Of a stretch of DNA of 64,000 nt, positions 26,210 to 37,490 are shown piece after piece (the stretch's first letter is position 1; each line of letters starts with the position of its first letter). The stretch is taken from positions 833,501 through 897,500 of the forward strand of contig NC_092562.1 of assembly GCF_037975245.1 (NCBI RefSeq). The letters are read 5' to 3'. The position numbers and the translations under genes are program-made. The notes beneath the pieces are model-generated. The model did no database searches. It saw nothing but the letters and a program-made list of their open reading frames with translations, and had not been told where the DNA came from. Source of the stretch: Apostichopus japonicus (Eukaryota > Echinodermata > Holothuroidea > Aspidochirotida > Stichopodidae).

Positions 26210-26532
26210 AGTTGAAGTTGCCACCTTTCGTACCAAAAGTGAACTTGGAGCAAGCAGGTGTGACGTCATAGTTGCACACTGATAAATAATGTTTTGTTTT
26301 CCTTTAAAATTTACGTCTAATTTTTTACTCCACAAATAGATGCATCCATAATGCGAATGTACCATATGGTATTAGTATTTTATAAACTTCACATCCCCTT
26401 TAGACAAACTAGTAAGCCTATCCAATCCAAGGTCAAATCAATAGACAAATCATTATTTGTCAGTGCGCAACTGTGACATCACACCTGTTTGCTTCAAGCC
26501 CAATTTCGGTAGAATATCAGATAACTTCAATT
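26210..26532. mobile_element. Inverted-repeat (MITE-like) element
   Basis: Left arm 26210-26290 and right arm 26452-26532 are imperfect inverted copies. The best block is left CAGGTGTGACGTCATAGTTG against right CAACTGTGACATCACACCTG, and both ends continue into an ATTATTTGTC-type inner part. About 160 bases of non-coding spacer lie between. A 15-base direct duplication (26516-26530 and 26533-26547) marks the right edge. There is no transposase, so if mobile it was non-autonomous. A chance local inversion duplication is the alternative. Confidence 0.6.
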
Positions 26533-26808
26533 ATCAGATAACTTCAAAATAAAATAAAAATGTTATAATTTAAACGTCTTTTATCAACCGCAGGCAGAAG
26601 CCTATATGCAGTAAGCTTGAATAGAACTATTGATACAATAAAGTCAACAATGAAAGAACAGATAATAGTAAATCGAATAATAAATTAAAAACTACTAAGT
26701 ATTATAGAAAGTTAAGTAAGAGATATTTGATTTGAAAATGACAAGCAACTAAAGCCGATATGCAAAAGAAAATATATGACCGTCTAATCGTATGTAAAGT
26801 GTGAGATA

Positions 26809-26830
26809 GCCCCTGCCTCTGGGCAGGGGC
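26809..26830 (+). repeat. Perfect 9-bp GC-rich hairpin
   Basis: GCCCCTGCC at 26809-26817 pairs perfectly with GGCAGGGGC at 26822-26830 across the loop TCTG. It stands out in AT-rich surroundings. It has no following T-run and no gene before it, so a terminator role is not supported. Confidence 0.75.
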
Positions 26831-26914
26831 GTAATGGCGGTAAAACGAAAAAAACAAGGTTCGATTTTTTCATTTTTTTTCATGTTCAGAGACATTAATC
26901 AGTGTTTTTAATAA

Positions 26915-27200
26915 ATTAATGGTTGCTTAACGCTGTTGTTATACGTCTGTCATTTGGGAGATAGCTGGGAGATAGTAACGGAATCGAACACATACGAACG
27001 CGAATCGGGCCAGTGCAACCTCTGCGTAGAAGAAAAGCTGACAATCTTACGTACAAAGGACACAATAAACAAAACAAAAAGATTGAGCTCGTCTGAGAGT
27101 ATCGCCATGGTAACAGACCGCCCAGCCGTGCCAGCAAGAAATACGGTTTCACGATCATTTGCGCCCAGTTGTCGGATGATCGCCACACAGGCGCGGATCT

Positions 27201-27203
<3 letters not shown>
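26915..27203 (+). mobile_element. 5'-truncated Penelope-like retroelement fragment with degenerate hammerhead-like end
   Basis: The + frame from 26915 is open for about 96 codons and carries LLYVCHLGD and, after about 25 residues, [12 protein letters not shown], then basic residues and SSSES. This resembles, from memory, the region after the GIY-YIG endonuclease core in Penelope-like elements (YVWxLKD ... CxLCxxEKxxI ... LLNKRSEL). Reverse transcriptase and the GIY-YIG core itself are absent, so the copy is truncated and dead. Just 3' is CGGATGA (27173-27179), a 4-bp CGCC/GGCG stem with loop ACACA (27181-27193) and CGGATC. This is the layout of a minimal type I hammerhead (CUGAUGA, stem II, GAAAC) with core substitutions. 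Hammerheads are known in Penelope-like elements. A long TA array starts immediately after. The family call is moderate and the ribozyme call tentative. Confidence 0.55.
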
Positions 27204-27272
<69 letters not shown>

Positions 27273-27290
27273 TATGTATAAATATATATA

Positions 27291-27346
<56 letters not shown>
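27204..27346. repeat. (TA)n array with central (CA)n interruption
   Basis: TA repeats flank a central CACACACACACATATG segment near 27261-27276. The array begins directly at the end of the retroelement fragment. Long Tyr-Ile frames on both strands arise from it and are not genes, except that the first part of one + frame belongs to the retroelement. Confidence 0.96.
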
Positions 27347-27348
<2 letters not shown>

Positions 27349-27514
27349 ACGTGCGCATGACATCACAAGTCTGTTTTTCGAAGCGTATCAGGTTGACAAA
27401 CGTCTACGTAATTGGACTCGATCGCTCCGTGTATCAGAACAGCCGAATAGATTATCCAAAATAAACAAACATCCGATAGGGCTCAGTGACTTATTCTGAT
27501 TTTTCACTTTCAAT

Positions 27515-27735
27515 TCACTCCTTCTCCTTCTCCTCCTTCTCCTTCGTCTTCGTCTTCTTCTTCTTCTTCTTCTTCTTCTTTTTCAATTTCATTAATATTA
27601 ATATCATAGCTCACACGTGGCCGCTGACGTCGTGGCTAAAAAAAGACAGAAAGAAGAAGGAGAAAAAGAAGATGACGATGAAGAATAAAAGACAAAAAAG
27701 GAAAATAAAAAACGAGAAAAGAATAAGAGTTATAA
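27515..27735. repeat. Polypyrimidine tract followed by polypurine tract
   Basis: Positions about 27515-27584 are almost pure C/T (CTTCTC then CTT units). Positions about 27640-27735 are almost pure A/G (GAAGAAGG, GAAGATG, AAGA). The two are roughly complementary in inverted order and flank a mixed 55-base centre. The frames here are low-complexity Ser/Phe or Lys runs, not genes. Confidence 0.8.
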
Positions 27736-29032
27736 AAGTGAAATGGGTGAACCGGCGTCATATTTCGTGTGTTTGCTCTGGTTGTATTAATCCTACTCAA
27801 AAATTCACGCCACAATACTTGAGACTGTAAAAGAGAAGCGCGCAACAGTATAAGGAAACGAATCAACGGTGATCTTGGCAATTTAATCACCGTAACTCAC
27901 GGCTAAATTGTCTCTTAAGTTCCCGGGGAAGTGGACTACGACCGTGAGCGCGAAACTTGAACTACAGCCACCGTCGGGCTGAGGCTAGCTGTGACGATGT
28001 CTGAGTACACTTGGGCGTGTGTTCCCAACGTTGTATCACGTTTCTCGATAGATTGAAAGAGGCTTGAGCTAACAAATATGGCAACGGGCGAACAAAAGAG
28101 CAATTAGTCCTAAGGGGATACAACATTTAACAATGATGTGATTTCTTCACTTAATGAATTCTGAGAGGGGTTCCGTTTAAACCCTGTAGGATTACAGGGC
28201 CTGCGGCTATATGATTTCCTGCAAAACGTGTTGTGCATCCGAAATGAAGGGTTTGTTAAGAGCACTTTCAAACCATGACTCAATTCCTTACGATAAATTC
28301 AAAAACATATATAAACCAATAAGAAGGGGAAAAAAATAATACTTGAAAAAGAGAATGAAAGAAAGATCTTTAAGATATATTTTTTATATACATATTTATA
28401 TACTTCTTTCACAGTTCGTTTTATATATATATAATTTTAGAAAGTTTATTACAATGTACACATATAACAATGACAAACACTGCAGGGTCAACCAATATAA
28501 TCGTATTGTAGTGTTTCCATAATTCGATAAAGAATGCCTATACCCAAAATATATAAATAGTTTTTTTTTTAATTAATTTTATTTTTGTCCCAGTAATACG
28601 CATCTTCTTCACCTTCATTTTGTCTTCTCTTTTCTAGCTCTTTCCCCCCTTTTCGTTTTTAGTTTTTTTTTTCTTTCTTTTCATAGACTGGGTGAAGTCG
28701 AGGTAACCGTTGGAAAGATTGCAATACTCAAAGGGGCCAATTTGAAATTGACAGGTAAATAAACTTGATAATTATTTAATTGTGTCTTCGGGGAAACAAT
28801 ATTGCCCTTGGAGAAATTTAAAATAGGCCTAAAAGGGACAGGGTAAGTGTATATAATGACTCATCATTATGTCATTTCGCAGTTTGTCATTTTATCTGAA
28901 AGTAGGGCGTGACAAAAACCAAGTTTCATGTTTATAGATAAGAAAAAATGATTTTATTTGTCATCAAAAACTTTTTGAGTAAGCGTGAGGTTTGGAAAAT
29001 CTTCTGCAAATGGACAATACATGACAACATAT

Positions 29033-29064
29033 ATTAATGGTTGCTTAACGCTGTTGTTATACGT
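29033..29064 (+). repeat. Exact 32-bp copy of the retroelement fragment's start
   Basis: All 32 bases are identical to 26915-26946, in the same orientation. Here the copy is followed at once by AT-rich sequence and a TA array rather than by the rest of the endonuclease region. Confidence 0.9.
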
Positions 29065-29082
29065 AATTATATTATAATTACG

Positions 29083-29160
29083 TAATTATATATATATATT
29101 TATATATATATATTTATATTTATTTATATATATATGTATATATATATATATATGTATATA

Positions 29161-29223
<63 letters not shown>
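29083..29223. repeat. (TA)n array, interrupted
   Basis: TA repeats with scattered TTTA and TATG interruptions in the first half and about 30 pure units at the end. Confidence 0.95.
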
Positions 29224-29228
<5 letters not shown>

Positions 29229-30207
29229 GCGAACTGTGCAATTTTTTCCACTTGTTCCATTTGCTATAGCGATGCGGTTGATCATGGTGTAATATTTAAT
29301 CGAACTATACACCCGCTGTCCACGCGTGGCCATTATTTGACAATTTAGATATGATTCGAACGCTGTCGATCATGACATAACACCTTCAGCACCGAAACGA
29401 TATTTATTATTATAATCAAAGAATATTAACTCTATTGCAATTTGAAATAATCGTTTTTTAAGTCTCTCTTGAAATATTGTTGTTTTCGTGAAACCTAAGT
29501 ATTTGCATTTAGTAACGTAGTATTTAGATAAAAGTTAGCGTACGTAGCCTCTGAAAGTGATGTAACAAAAACTGCTTTCATTCTGTCAAACAGATTAAAC
29601 GAAAAACAGATAGAGAAAAAAAAAACATTCAATAGTCTATTGATCAAAATATTGTTAAAAAAATATATGAATCCGTATAATTTCGTTTTGCATCGTGAAA
29701 ACTATGTACCTTTGCCTTCCTGTCATTATAATGCAGAACCAGGAATTCATTAACGCGTATTTATAAATGGTTTCAATTGTTAGCTTGGCCAGAATTAACA
29801 TCGGAATTTATAGAATAATAATATTAATCCTCATGGTTGGTAATCGGAAACATTTGGGAAAATAGATACATTCTTTTTTATTTCATTGTTTTGTTAATTT
29901 TTTTTTCATTGTAAGAATGAAGATGATTATCCGTTTTGAGAAATTTGTATATTTCCGTATTTTTCGTGGTTATATAAAGGAAAACATAAACCAAAATATA
30001 TTACCTTGAACTTACATTTATGACAAATATAGTGAAAAATATAGTTTGATTAAAAGGAAAAAAAAAAATACACACACTTTTCCCAAAAAACAACGCAACA
30101 ATGAGTCCTATATGTATAAGATATCAAGGCATAACTTCACGTCACGTAGTCGGCCATTTTGTGCAATGTGTTAACATTTAATATCTTGATAAGTTATCAA
30201 CTGTTAG

Positions 30208-30411
30208 CATAGGCGTATGGGAAGACATTTTATTTCAAATTGGTAGGGGGGGGGGGCGAAATGTTTTTTGCCCTGAACAATATTCCCTGATTGGGAAACA
30301 ATGATGACATGAAGTTTTGGTTAAATTTGCCCTGAAAGATAGAGAGCCAGTGCCCTGATATCGACAATTAAGTTTTGTCCCCCTCACACCCCCCTCCAAC
30401 ACCGCCTCGTA
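30208..30411. mobile_element. Possible non-autonomous repeat with GGCGTA end and poly-G tract
   Basis: It starts with CATAGGCGTATGGG, runs into an 11-G tract (30246-30256) and ends near CCGCCTCGTAAGCATA. The GGCGTA-G motif recurs in reverse orientation beside G-rich DNA at about 37515-37585 (TGCGTACGCCACT). This looks like the edge of an interspersed repeat family. No protein and no clear target duplication are visible. Confidence 0.3.
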
Positions 30412-32249
30412 AGCATATCATTGTTAGTTTTCACTTTGATGGCTTATCAGTCTGTCCAATGAGTTTTAATTGGAAGTTAACTTTGTTGTGACACGAACCA
30501 AAGTTGAAACTAAGCTAATTTGAAAGACAGCTTTGTATAATGTATAAAGCCAGAAAACCACCTTAACACCCCAAGTAACACCGAAAAAAAATAATATTAC
30601 TAATAATAAAAAGTTAATAAACAAAGGAGTGCAAATGAAAACAAAGACAAAGAATTTATAAAATAATTTTTTTTAGAAGGCAACAATTATTAATTAAATA
30701 AAGATGGGAAGCATGAATGAACTACAACAAAACTTTGATGTTTCGTAAGTCAGATGGATTTTTTTAAGTGGTTGGGGTGGAGGGGGGGGGGAGGGGGGAT
30801 GGAATTCATCAATGGTATCTCTATATACACCATAGATTTAGAATCATTGTTGGGTGTCATACGTCTCCTGTGTTTTGGTTTCAGAGAGAAGGAAACAAAC
30901 CAGAAGAAGAAGAAAAATGAAAAAAAAAAAGAAAAAAGAATAAGTGAAATGAAAAGATACCTTGAAGAGTTCAAGAAAGTTACAATGTCTGGATTTCAAG
31001 TTAAACCTTTCCATGATATAAGTGTGTACCGCCCCGTTCTCTATACCTGAAGTAAGGACCCTTAGATTCATGATATCATGTCCCGCAAGCTGTACAATCT
31101 TCTATTGGGTTTGTCTGTCCATTCTTCGTTGCCTAGAGTAATTTTGTTTTGTTTTATCGATTGACCAGAACGAACAAACCAACGCTAGGTAGGATGAGAA
31201 CTAGAAAATTATGTGACGTTCACTTTAAAATTGATTTTCTAATTTATTATTCCCACTGTATCTTTCAGGATTGAGCTTATACAAAAATATGGGCCCAGAA
31301 AAATGCGCAAGATGAGTTATAAATCCATTATAGAACTCCACCGAAATTTTGTCTTTCTCTCCTCCTCCCCTCAGTTTTTTTATTCTTATTTAAAGGGAAT
31401 TTGACATTTTCTGACAGGTGTTACAGAACGAATCATCTTGTACACCTGGGGAATTTTAAATTATATTTTATATGACTTCTTTTCTCCTTTTTTTTGGGGG
31501 GGGGGGGGGTCTTCTTTTGAAACCCAAAGTTATCAGTTATCGATCAACAGTTTTCAGCAAAAAGCACTCGGTAACACGTCCGCGAGGCCTATGCGCCCAC
31601 AGAGAGTAACATTACCGATTAGGCCCGGAAATGCTTGCAATTAAAACGAAGAGATTACCTCGAAATAAAGTCATGGACACTTGCAGATCCATCGGTTTTA
31701 AGGGAAACGGAAATGAACGCACTCCGACGCCGTCATGGTACGTCAATACAAGGATCACGAAACGACGATTACCAAATAATATGTGCACAAAAAAAAGAAG
31801 AAGACCAAATCGTCAACGGCGAATCGCTACTATCACGTTAAGGGATTTCCTTTCGCACAGTTCGAATCAACCTCCACACACGATCGGGTGTCAGTCCTAT
31901 CAAACTTTAACACGATCAAATTACAACATCTTCTTCTTCTTCATCTTCTTATTTTTGTATTTGATTTGATTTTCTATTTCATTTTTATCAATTCAATTAT
32001 TGACTCAGTACCGTGTCTGTCGTATATAAAGCGTCTTGTTTTGAAAGGGAAAAAAAAGAGAATAAAGAAAAAAGGGGAGTAATGTTTTGTCACGATTTAT
32101 CAAATTTCTATTTTCATTAAATTGAGGCAAGAAATTGATGACAATGATAAGGGTGTGAAACAATAATTGATTAATAGAAACCATTTAACTTTGTAATCAT
32201 GTTCGAAGAAGAAAAACAAATGGAATTTTACTTTATTAGTATAAGTGAG

Positions 32250-32251
<2 letters not shown>

Positions 32252-32283
<32 letters not shown>
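32252..32283. repeat. (TA)n dinucleotide array
   Basis: About 15 TA units. Confidence 0.95.
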
Positions 32284-32287
<4 letters not shown>

Positions 32288-33940
32288 ATACGCCCTGATT
32301 GACAGTTATACAAAGCCAGTTTATACGCTTTCGCCCAACTTGTCAATATCCAATGCACCCTATGTACCCGATGTAATCGATCAAATCGACGGCTCAAATT
32401 ATAGAGGTGATTGGTCCGAAGTTATTCCTTACCAACTCTGACTGAAGTTTATTATTATTAGCAAACGAATACAGGATATTGGATATTTGCCAACGTCTAT
32501 ACCTTGGAAAGTACTTTAACATTGTCCATGAATGTGCTCTAACTTATACTTGTCTCTAATTATATCTTCTCCTCCTTCACTGAAAAGTCCGAAATTTGAC
32601 GATACATGAAAGTAGGTTAGCCCCCACTCCCCCCACCTCTCTCGCACCCTCCACCCACCAACAAAGAGAAATGATTAGCCAGATATGACCTACCATAATT
32701 TAAAAAAAAAATATCTCTAGTCCTCACTTATATAAATATATGGCAATGTAGCTATATATTGAAGAATGAATTGATGTGTTTGGATACGTGTGTCTCGTTC
32801 ATCTTCAAGTTAAGAAATAACAGAACGAAAGAAGAAAACGAGAAGGCGAATAGTGTAATGAATGACGTCATAATGTCAATCGTTGACGATATGTTTTTTT
32901 CATCCAATCTATGAACATGTCGCACTGATTTCAAGACTGATATGAAAGAAAAATCGAACGGAAAAGGTTACATAAAGTATTGAAATGGAAGGAACATTAA
33001 TTTATGTATATTTGTAAAATTTGCCAGTGTGTATATAAAGAGGTTGGTAAGGAATGCGTACCGCTGGATGCATATAAGTGCAATCATTGTTCACGGTATA
33101 GATCGAATGTTCATATCATGTATAATGACGGAAAGGCGAGTCTATTGATTCCTAACTAAGAGTGCAGAGGCTTTTAACACCCCCTTCCCGCGCCGCCCAC
33201 CCCCCCCCCCACTATATCAGACATAATTCAATGTAGGTCGTTCAATAACTAAATATGCTGGCTGTAGTCAAATTATGGTCACTCCATATTCTCACTTTAA
33301 CAAACAGTTTACTCTCACCGTAATTCAGTTCACCTCTTAAGAAATGTTATCTATTGACGAAACCTTCGTAGATGTACTTTTGAAAACTTTTAGAAGTATT
33401 TATTGACCTAAAAAATTGGGACGGAGTAATAATGGTGACCTTTTAGTTAAGTCATTACCGTCAATTGCAGAGATTTTTCAGACAGACAAATAGACATAGA
33501 GAGGCAGTGTGAGAGGGTGTGTATGTAGTTAATGAACTTAATGTGAATGGATGGTGGGGGCGGGGGTAGGGCTTGGTGAGAATGGTATAGGTTATAGCCT
33601 AGTTGCGTATGTCATGAGGTTATAGAATTCTATACATTGGTTCATTTGAAAACTTATTTATATTGACCTGTGATTATTTTCTTTGCTTGCCTTTTGTGTA
33701 CAATCGTTTCATTGAAGACAGCTGTGCGGCATATGTATATGTCTGTTCAAGTATCTCTTTCGAGATCCGGCTTTAGGAATCACAAATGATTTCGAGTTGG
33801 TTAGCATCATGTTTGATATCTAGAGTAAGGCAAAATATGTCACCAAAACAGAACTATAGTATTGTTCGATACAGGTGACAAACGCCTACAGTGGAAATAT
33901 GACCTTCCTTACCGGTTTCGAACCTCTGGACAAACAATCA

Positions 33941-33998
33941 GCGTCCATAGCCTAGTGGTTAGGGTTTCCGCGTACAGAGCGGGAGGCCCGGGTTCGAA

Positions 33999-34001
<3 letters not shown>
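33941..34001 (+). mobile_element. tRNA-like SINE head cut at the B box by a TA array
   Basis: The pol III A box TAGCCTAGTGG (33948-33958) matches TRGYNNARNGG. The B-box start GGTTCGAAT (33991-33999) follows with normal tRNA-like spacing, preceded by GGCCCG as in tRNA genes. Sequence switches to (TA)n exactly inside the B box, so the T-arm and acceptor strand are missing. It is therefore not a functional tRNA gene. A SINE or tRNA pseudogene remnant is the best reading. Confidence 0.65.
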
Positions 34002-34141
<140 letters not shown>

Positions 34142-36961
34142 ACGGAAGCTATATAAATTACGATTTTCAATTTTCAATGCACACAAATAAGTTGCATGCA
34201 TTACACCCCCCTCCCCGCGACACCACCCCTGACACAACCCTACCAACTTGACCCCACTTCTCGGCACTGGTTTTTTCCACGTGTTGTGTTGTGCGTAGTA
34301 CGATCGCAGGATCCCTGAATTCGCAAAACAGGCTCTTTAGAGTCACCATGACCCCGTTATAGTGGAAGTCAGTAGTTACAAACGCATAGTTTGGCAGTTA
34401 CATGTTAGGTTTTTTTTTTACTATTTTCTTTCCTTTTTCTTTCCCTTCTGTTTTCTAAACCGGAAATTTAGTTGACATGTTGTGTGTGTTATAAGTTTTC
34501 TAGAGGGGTTCAGCTGTTAGTATCCCTCCCACCACGATATTCAGAGGACTACATAAACAGATTAAATATTTTACACGATTATCCTTATCACTCAGCACAT
34601 TGTGAAAGGCCAACCTTGTATCGACACCTTGGCATTTTGTGTATTTATCCTATAGGGTAATTGTTTTACATGCGTGCTACCGCACACCCACAACGAAACA
34701 TATGACAATTCGTGTCAATCGCTTCCACATATTTTTTTTGTGGTAGTATCAGTTGAGCTATGTTTTCATATTCCCCCATCCCTCCCTCCTCATCACCAAA
34801 TGAAATCCTTTGACACAATCTGACCTGATTTTAAAACTTCTTACCAGTAATTTCTACTATATAATATGATAACTGCATTGTGGAACCTCAAGTCCAAAGC
34901 GCTTCGTAGTATCTGTAATGTTATCTCTATATGAAATAACTAGGTCATTAGTGTTGAAAAGTGGAGACTGAAACTTGAGTTGTCAGAAATCAAATTTCGT
35001 GGGTTAAAAAAAGTACTGACGGGAAAAAGAAGAAAGAGAAAGAGAAAGAGAGAAAAAAAAAGTTGGAAGAAACAAGTTTTGTCTGTGGTATGATAAGATA
35101 GCCATGTCATCAGTTTTCGTCACCACAATATGCTTAAATTAATATGACATTACAACAATGATAAACAAACAACATGGAAATAAACGAACGAAGAAACAAA
35201 CACAGATAGAATGAATGAACAAATGGACACAACAATCAATTGTAACTTCTACAGACATTGGTGAAGACGCGGTGCAAATAAGCTGAATTTTAAACAAACC
35301 TACCTAAATATCTAGAAAGGCTGAATAAGATACTGTATTTGGTGTTTTGTGAGTGCCCATACAACCCCCTCCGACTCCCTACCATCTCAAATAGAAACTT
35401 TTCAAACGCCCCCCCCCCCCCCACACACACATCAACAAACTTTCTTACCAATATATTTTGCGTCCATTTGAAGACTTAGGTAAGCTAATATTTTCAATTT
35501 TCCGACCAACTAAGGCAGCATCTGTATATGCAATTGGCAAATCAGCAAATGGGGAGGAGGGGGGGGGGAGGGGAAATTTAGCCAACATAATAACCAAGAG
35601 ACGAATATGGTCGTAACCGTTTGGATGTTTCATATAATAGGCTAAGTGAAAACTTGTCCGGAACCCATGTACAACATTTTGTCCCACAAAACATTTAATA
35701 TGATGTGCTACTTTCCAATTTCAAATCTTTGAAGCTAATATGCGATGCTGCAAAGAGATATTTTGGCGCATTACCGTATTCGGGTACGGTATCTTACATA
35801 ATGGTATGTTGCCACCAGATGGGAGGCCTGTCGACAGGGGTTGGGGGGAAGGATGGGGTCGTGGGCACAAGGTCAACTAGAGGGAAAACCTAACTATCCC
35901 TCTGTCCCATCCCATCGTGCATGGATCGTATATTTACGTATAGATTGGTTACTATAAACTTTCATGGTCTTATTGCAACTGCAATTGAACAAGCAGGAGC
36001 TCCCCTGGAGAGAGTGAATTTCAATCACCCACCCACACTCCAATCACTTCTTTGCCTGCGTAACTCGACTCTGATGCTGTGAATATACTCTATGTTTATC
36101 GGAGCCAACGAAAAGTTAAGCCAGCTACGCGGGTAAAATCAAAATTCCAACACCAACATTGGTATATTATCTCTTCTCTATTCCTATTTATTGACACAAG
36201 TCAACTCGTTTATCGTGAGAAGAAAATGTTCACGAAATTTCGTCTACCGAGAGACGGAGATTTGATTTGTAAGCTACCATCGACTCAGAATAAGAAAGAA
36301 CAAAATGAAATATAAACTGTTATCAAAATATTGAAACTGTCGGAATGACTACAGCGCGTCGAGATTGTCAAAAGAACTGTGTTAGGATAGGTTAAAGTTA
36401 TTAACATTTGAGGACTATTTTACTTGTGCACCTGCTCACCTTAATCCTCTGCTTGTTAAGACAGGATCAACATCCTTCCGCCTCGGCCTAGCTAGCGAAC
36501 GTTTAAAACGTCATCATAAGGGATACAAGTCGACTTGTAAAAACTCCAGGTGAGAGAAGAACATTGTTATTTTAGGTCACGAGAGGAAATTTTTGTATTA
36601 TTATTTTTTTCCATGTGTACTTTAGTGAACCCTGTATTTTGTACTTGACACTTAATCAACCAGAAAGTAAACGAGAAGCCTCTTTATCTTGTCTTTGGAG
36701 GTCCGGGCTTATTTACGAATGGCACTCTCAGAATGTTAGACGTTTAACTCAAGTCGTTTGTTTAATTCATTTGCGATTTAAGGGGGATTAAATATAGATA
36801 AAAAGCGATGACGAACCTGTAAAGGGAGGAATGTATAAGCAAGACGAATTGAAAAACTTGCACTTTGTGGTCTTAACTTTTAAACTTTGACCTAGCGATG
36901 TAGTTTCTCGCGACGACATTGAACATTATTAGGCATACTCCTCCTGTCTTTCCGTTTAAAT

Positions 36962-36989
36962 AACAACAACAACAATAATAATAATAATA

Positions 36990-37020
<31 letters not shown>

Positions 37021-37022
37021 AA
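36962..37022. repeat. (AAC)n/(AAT)n trinucleotide array
   Basis: A few AAC units grade into about 17 AAT units with one AGT variant. The minus frame reads poly-Leu and is not a gene. Confidence 0.95.
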
Positions 37023-37246
37023 CTATACGTCCACTGAACATCAAAAGAACGATAAAGTATTTCATAACGAGGGTCTGGGGTGGGTGGGATGATGTGGTTT
37101 TGAAGCTGACCCTGTTTAGGTTACAAAACAAATGAAAGGTTAAGTCGTCAAGTAGTGCTGCAATGAGCCTGCATATTCAAACAATATTTAATAGGTGTAG
37201 ACTTGTCTAAATGCAAGGTATAGTACTAATAAATACTCTTGAATTT

Positions 37247-37490
37247 TATGTATGTATGTATGTATGTATGTATTTTAGATCCTCCTGCAAGCAGGAACTC
37301 GCGAAGAAGCCTCGTTGGCTTATCAAAGCCGCAAGCTGACCGAAGTCAGTCTCTTACATTCATATTTAACGTCCATGATTATGAATTGTCAACAACTCTG
37401 TAACTGGACGACATTTGGAGTGACTCGAATCGGGGACCTTTTATGTGTCGGGGAATTTTATGTGTCGGATTCCTCGAATCACGATAGAGG
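37247..37490 (-). mobile_element. tRNA-derived SINE, minus strand, with (CATA)n tail
   Basis: On the minus strand a B-box-like GATTCGAGTCA lies at 37421-37431. It is followed by about 145 bases of body and ends in a (CATA)n tail (37247-37273 as TATG units on +). A tRNA-related 5' part followed by a body and short-unit tail is the SINE layout. The A box is too worn to place firmly (about 37465-37480). I believe I have seen similar sequence as a dispersed repeat in echinoderm DNA, but cannot check this. Confidence 0.55.

Larger units (their letters stand above)
27836..33940. other. Gene-free DNA with TA arrays and interspersed-repeat remnants
   Basis: No exon was recognised. A more complex, GC-richer patch at 27836-28130 has no sustained open frame. 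A poly-G-bearing repeat remnant lies at 30208-30411. A second complex patch at 31559-31880 has overlapping short open frames in two registers, with no family resemblance and no clear splice pairing. TA arrays are listed separately. Confidence 0.45.

Noticed and set aside
31559-31969. Possible exon with two overlapping open frames
   Set aside because: The frames have no family resemblance, two registers are open over the same DNA, and no paired splice sites or start context could be found.
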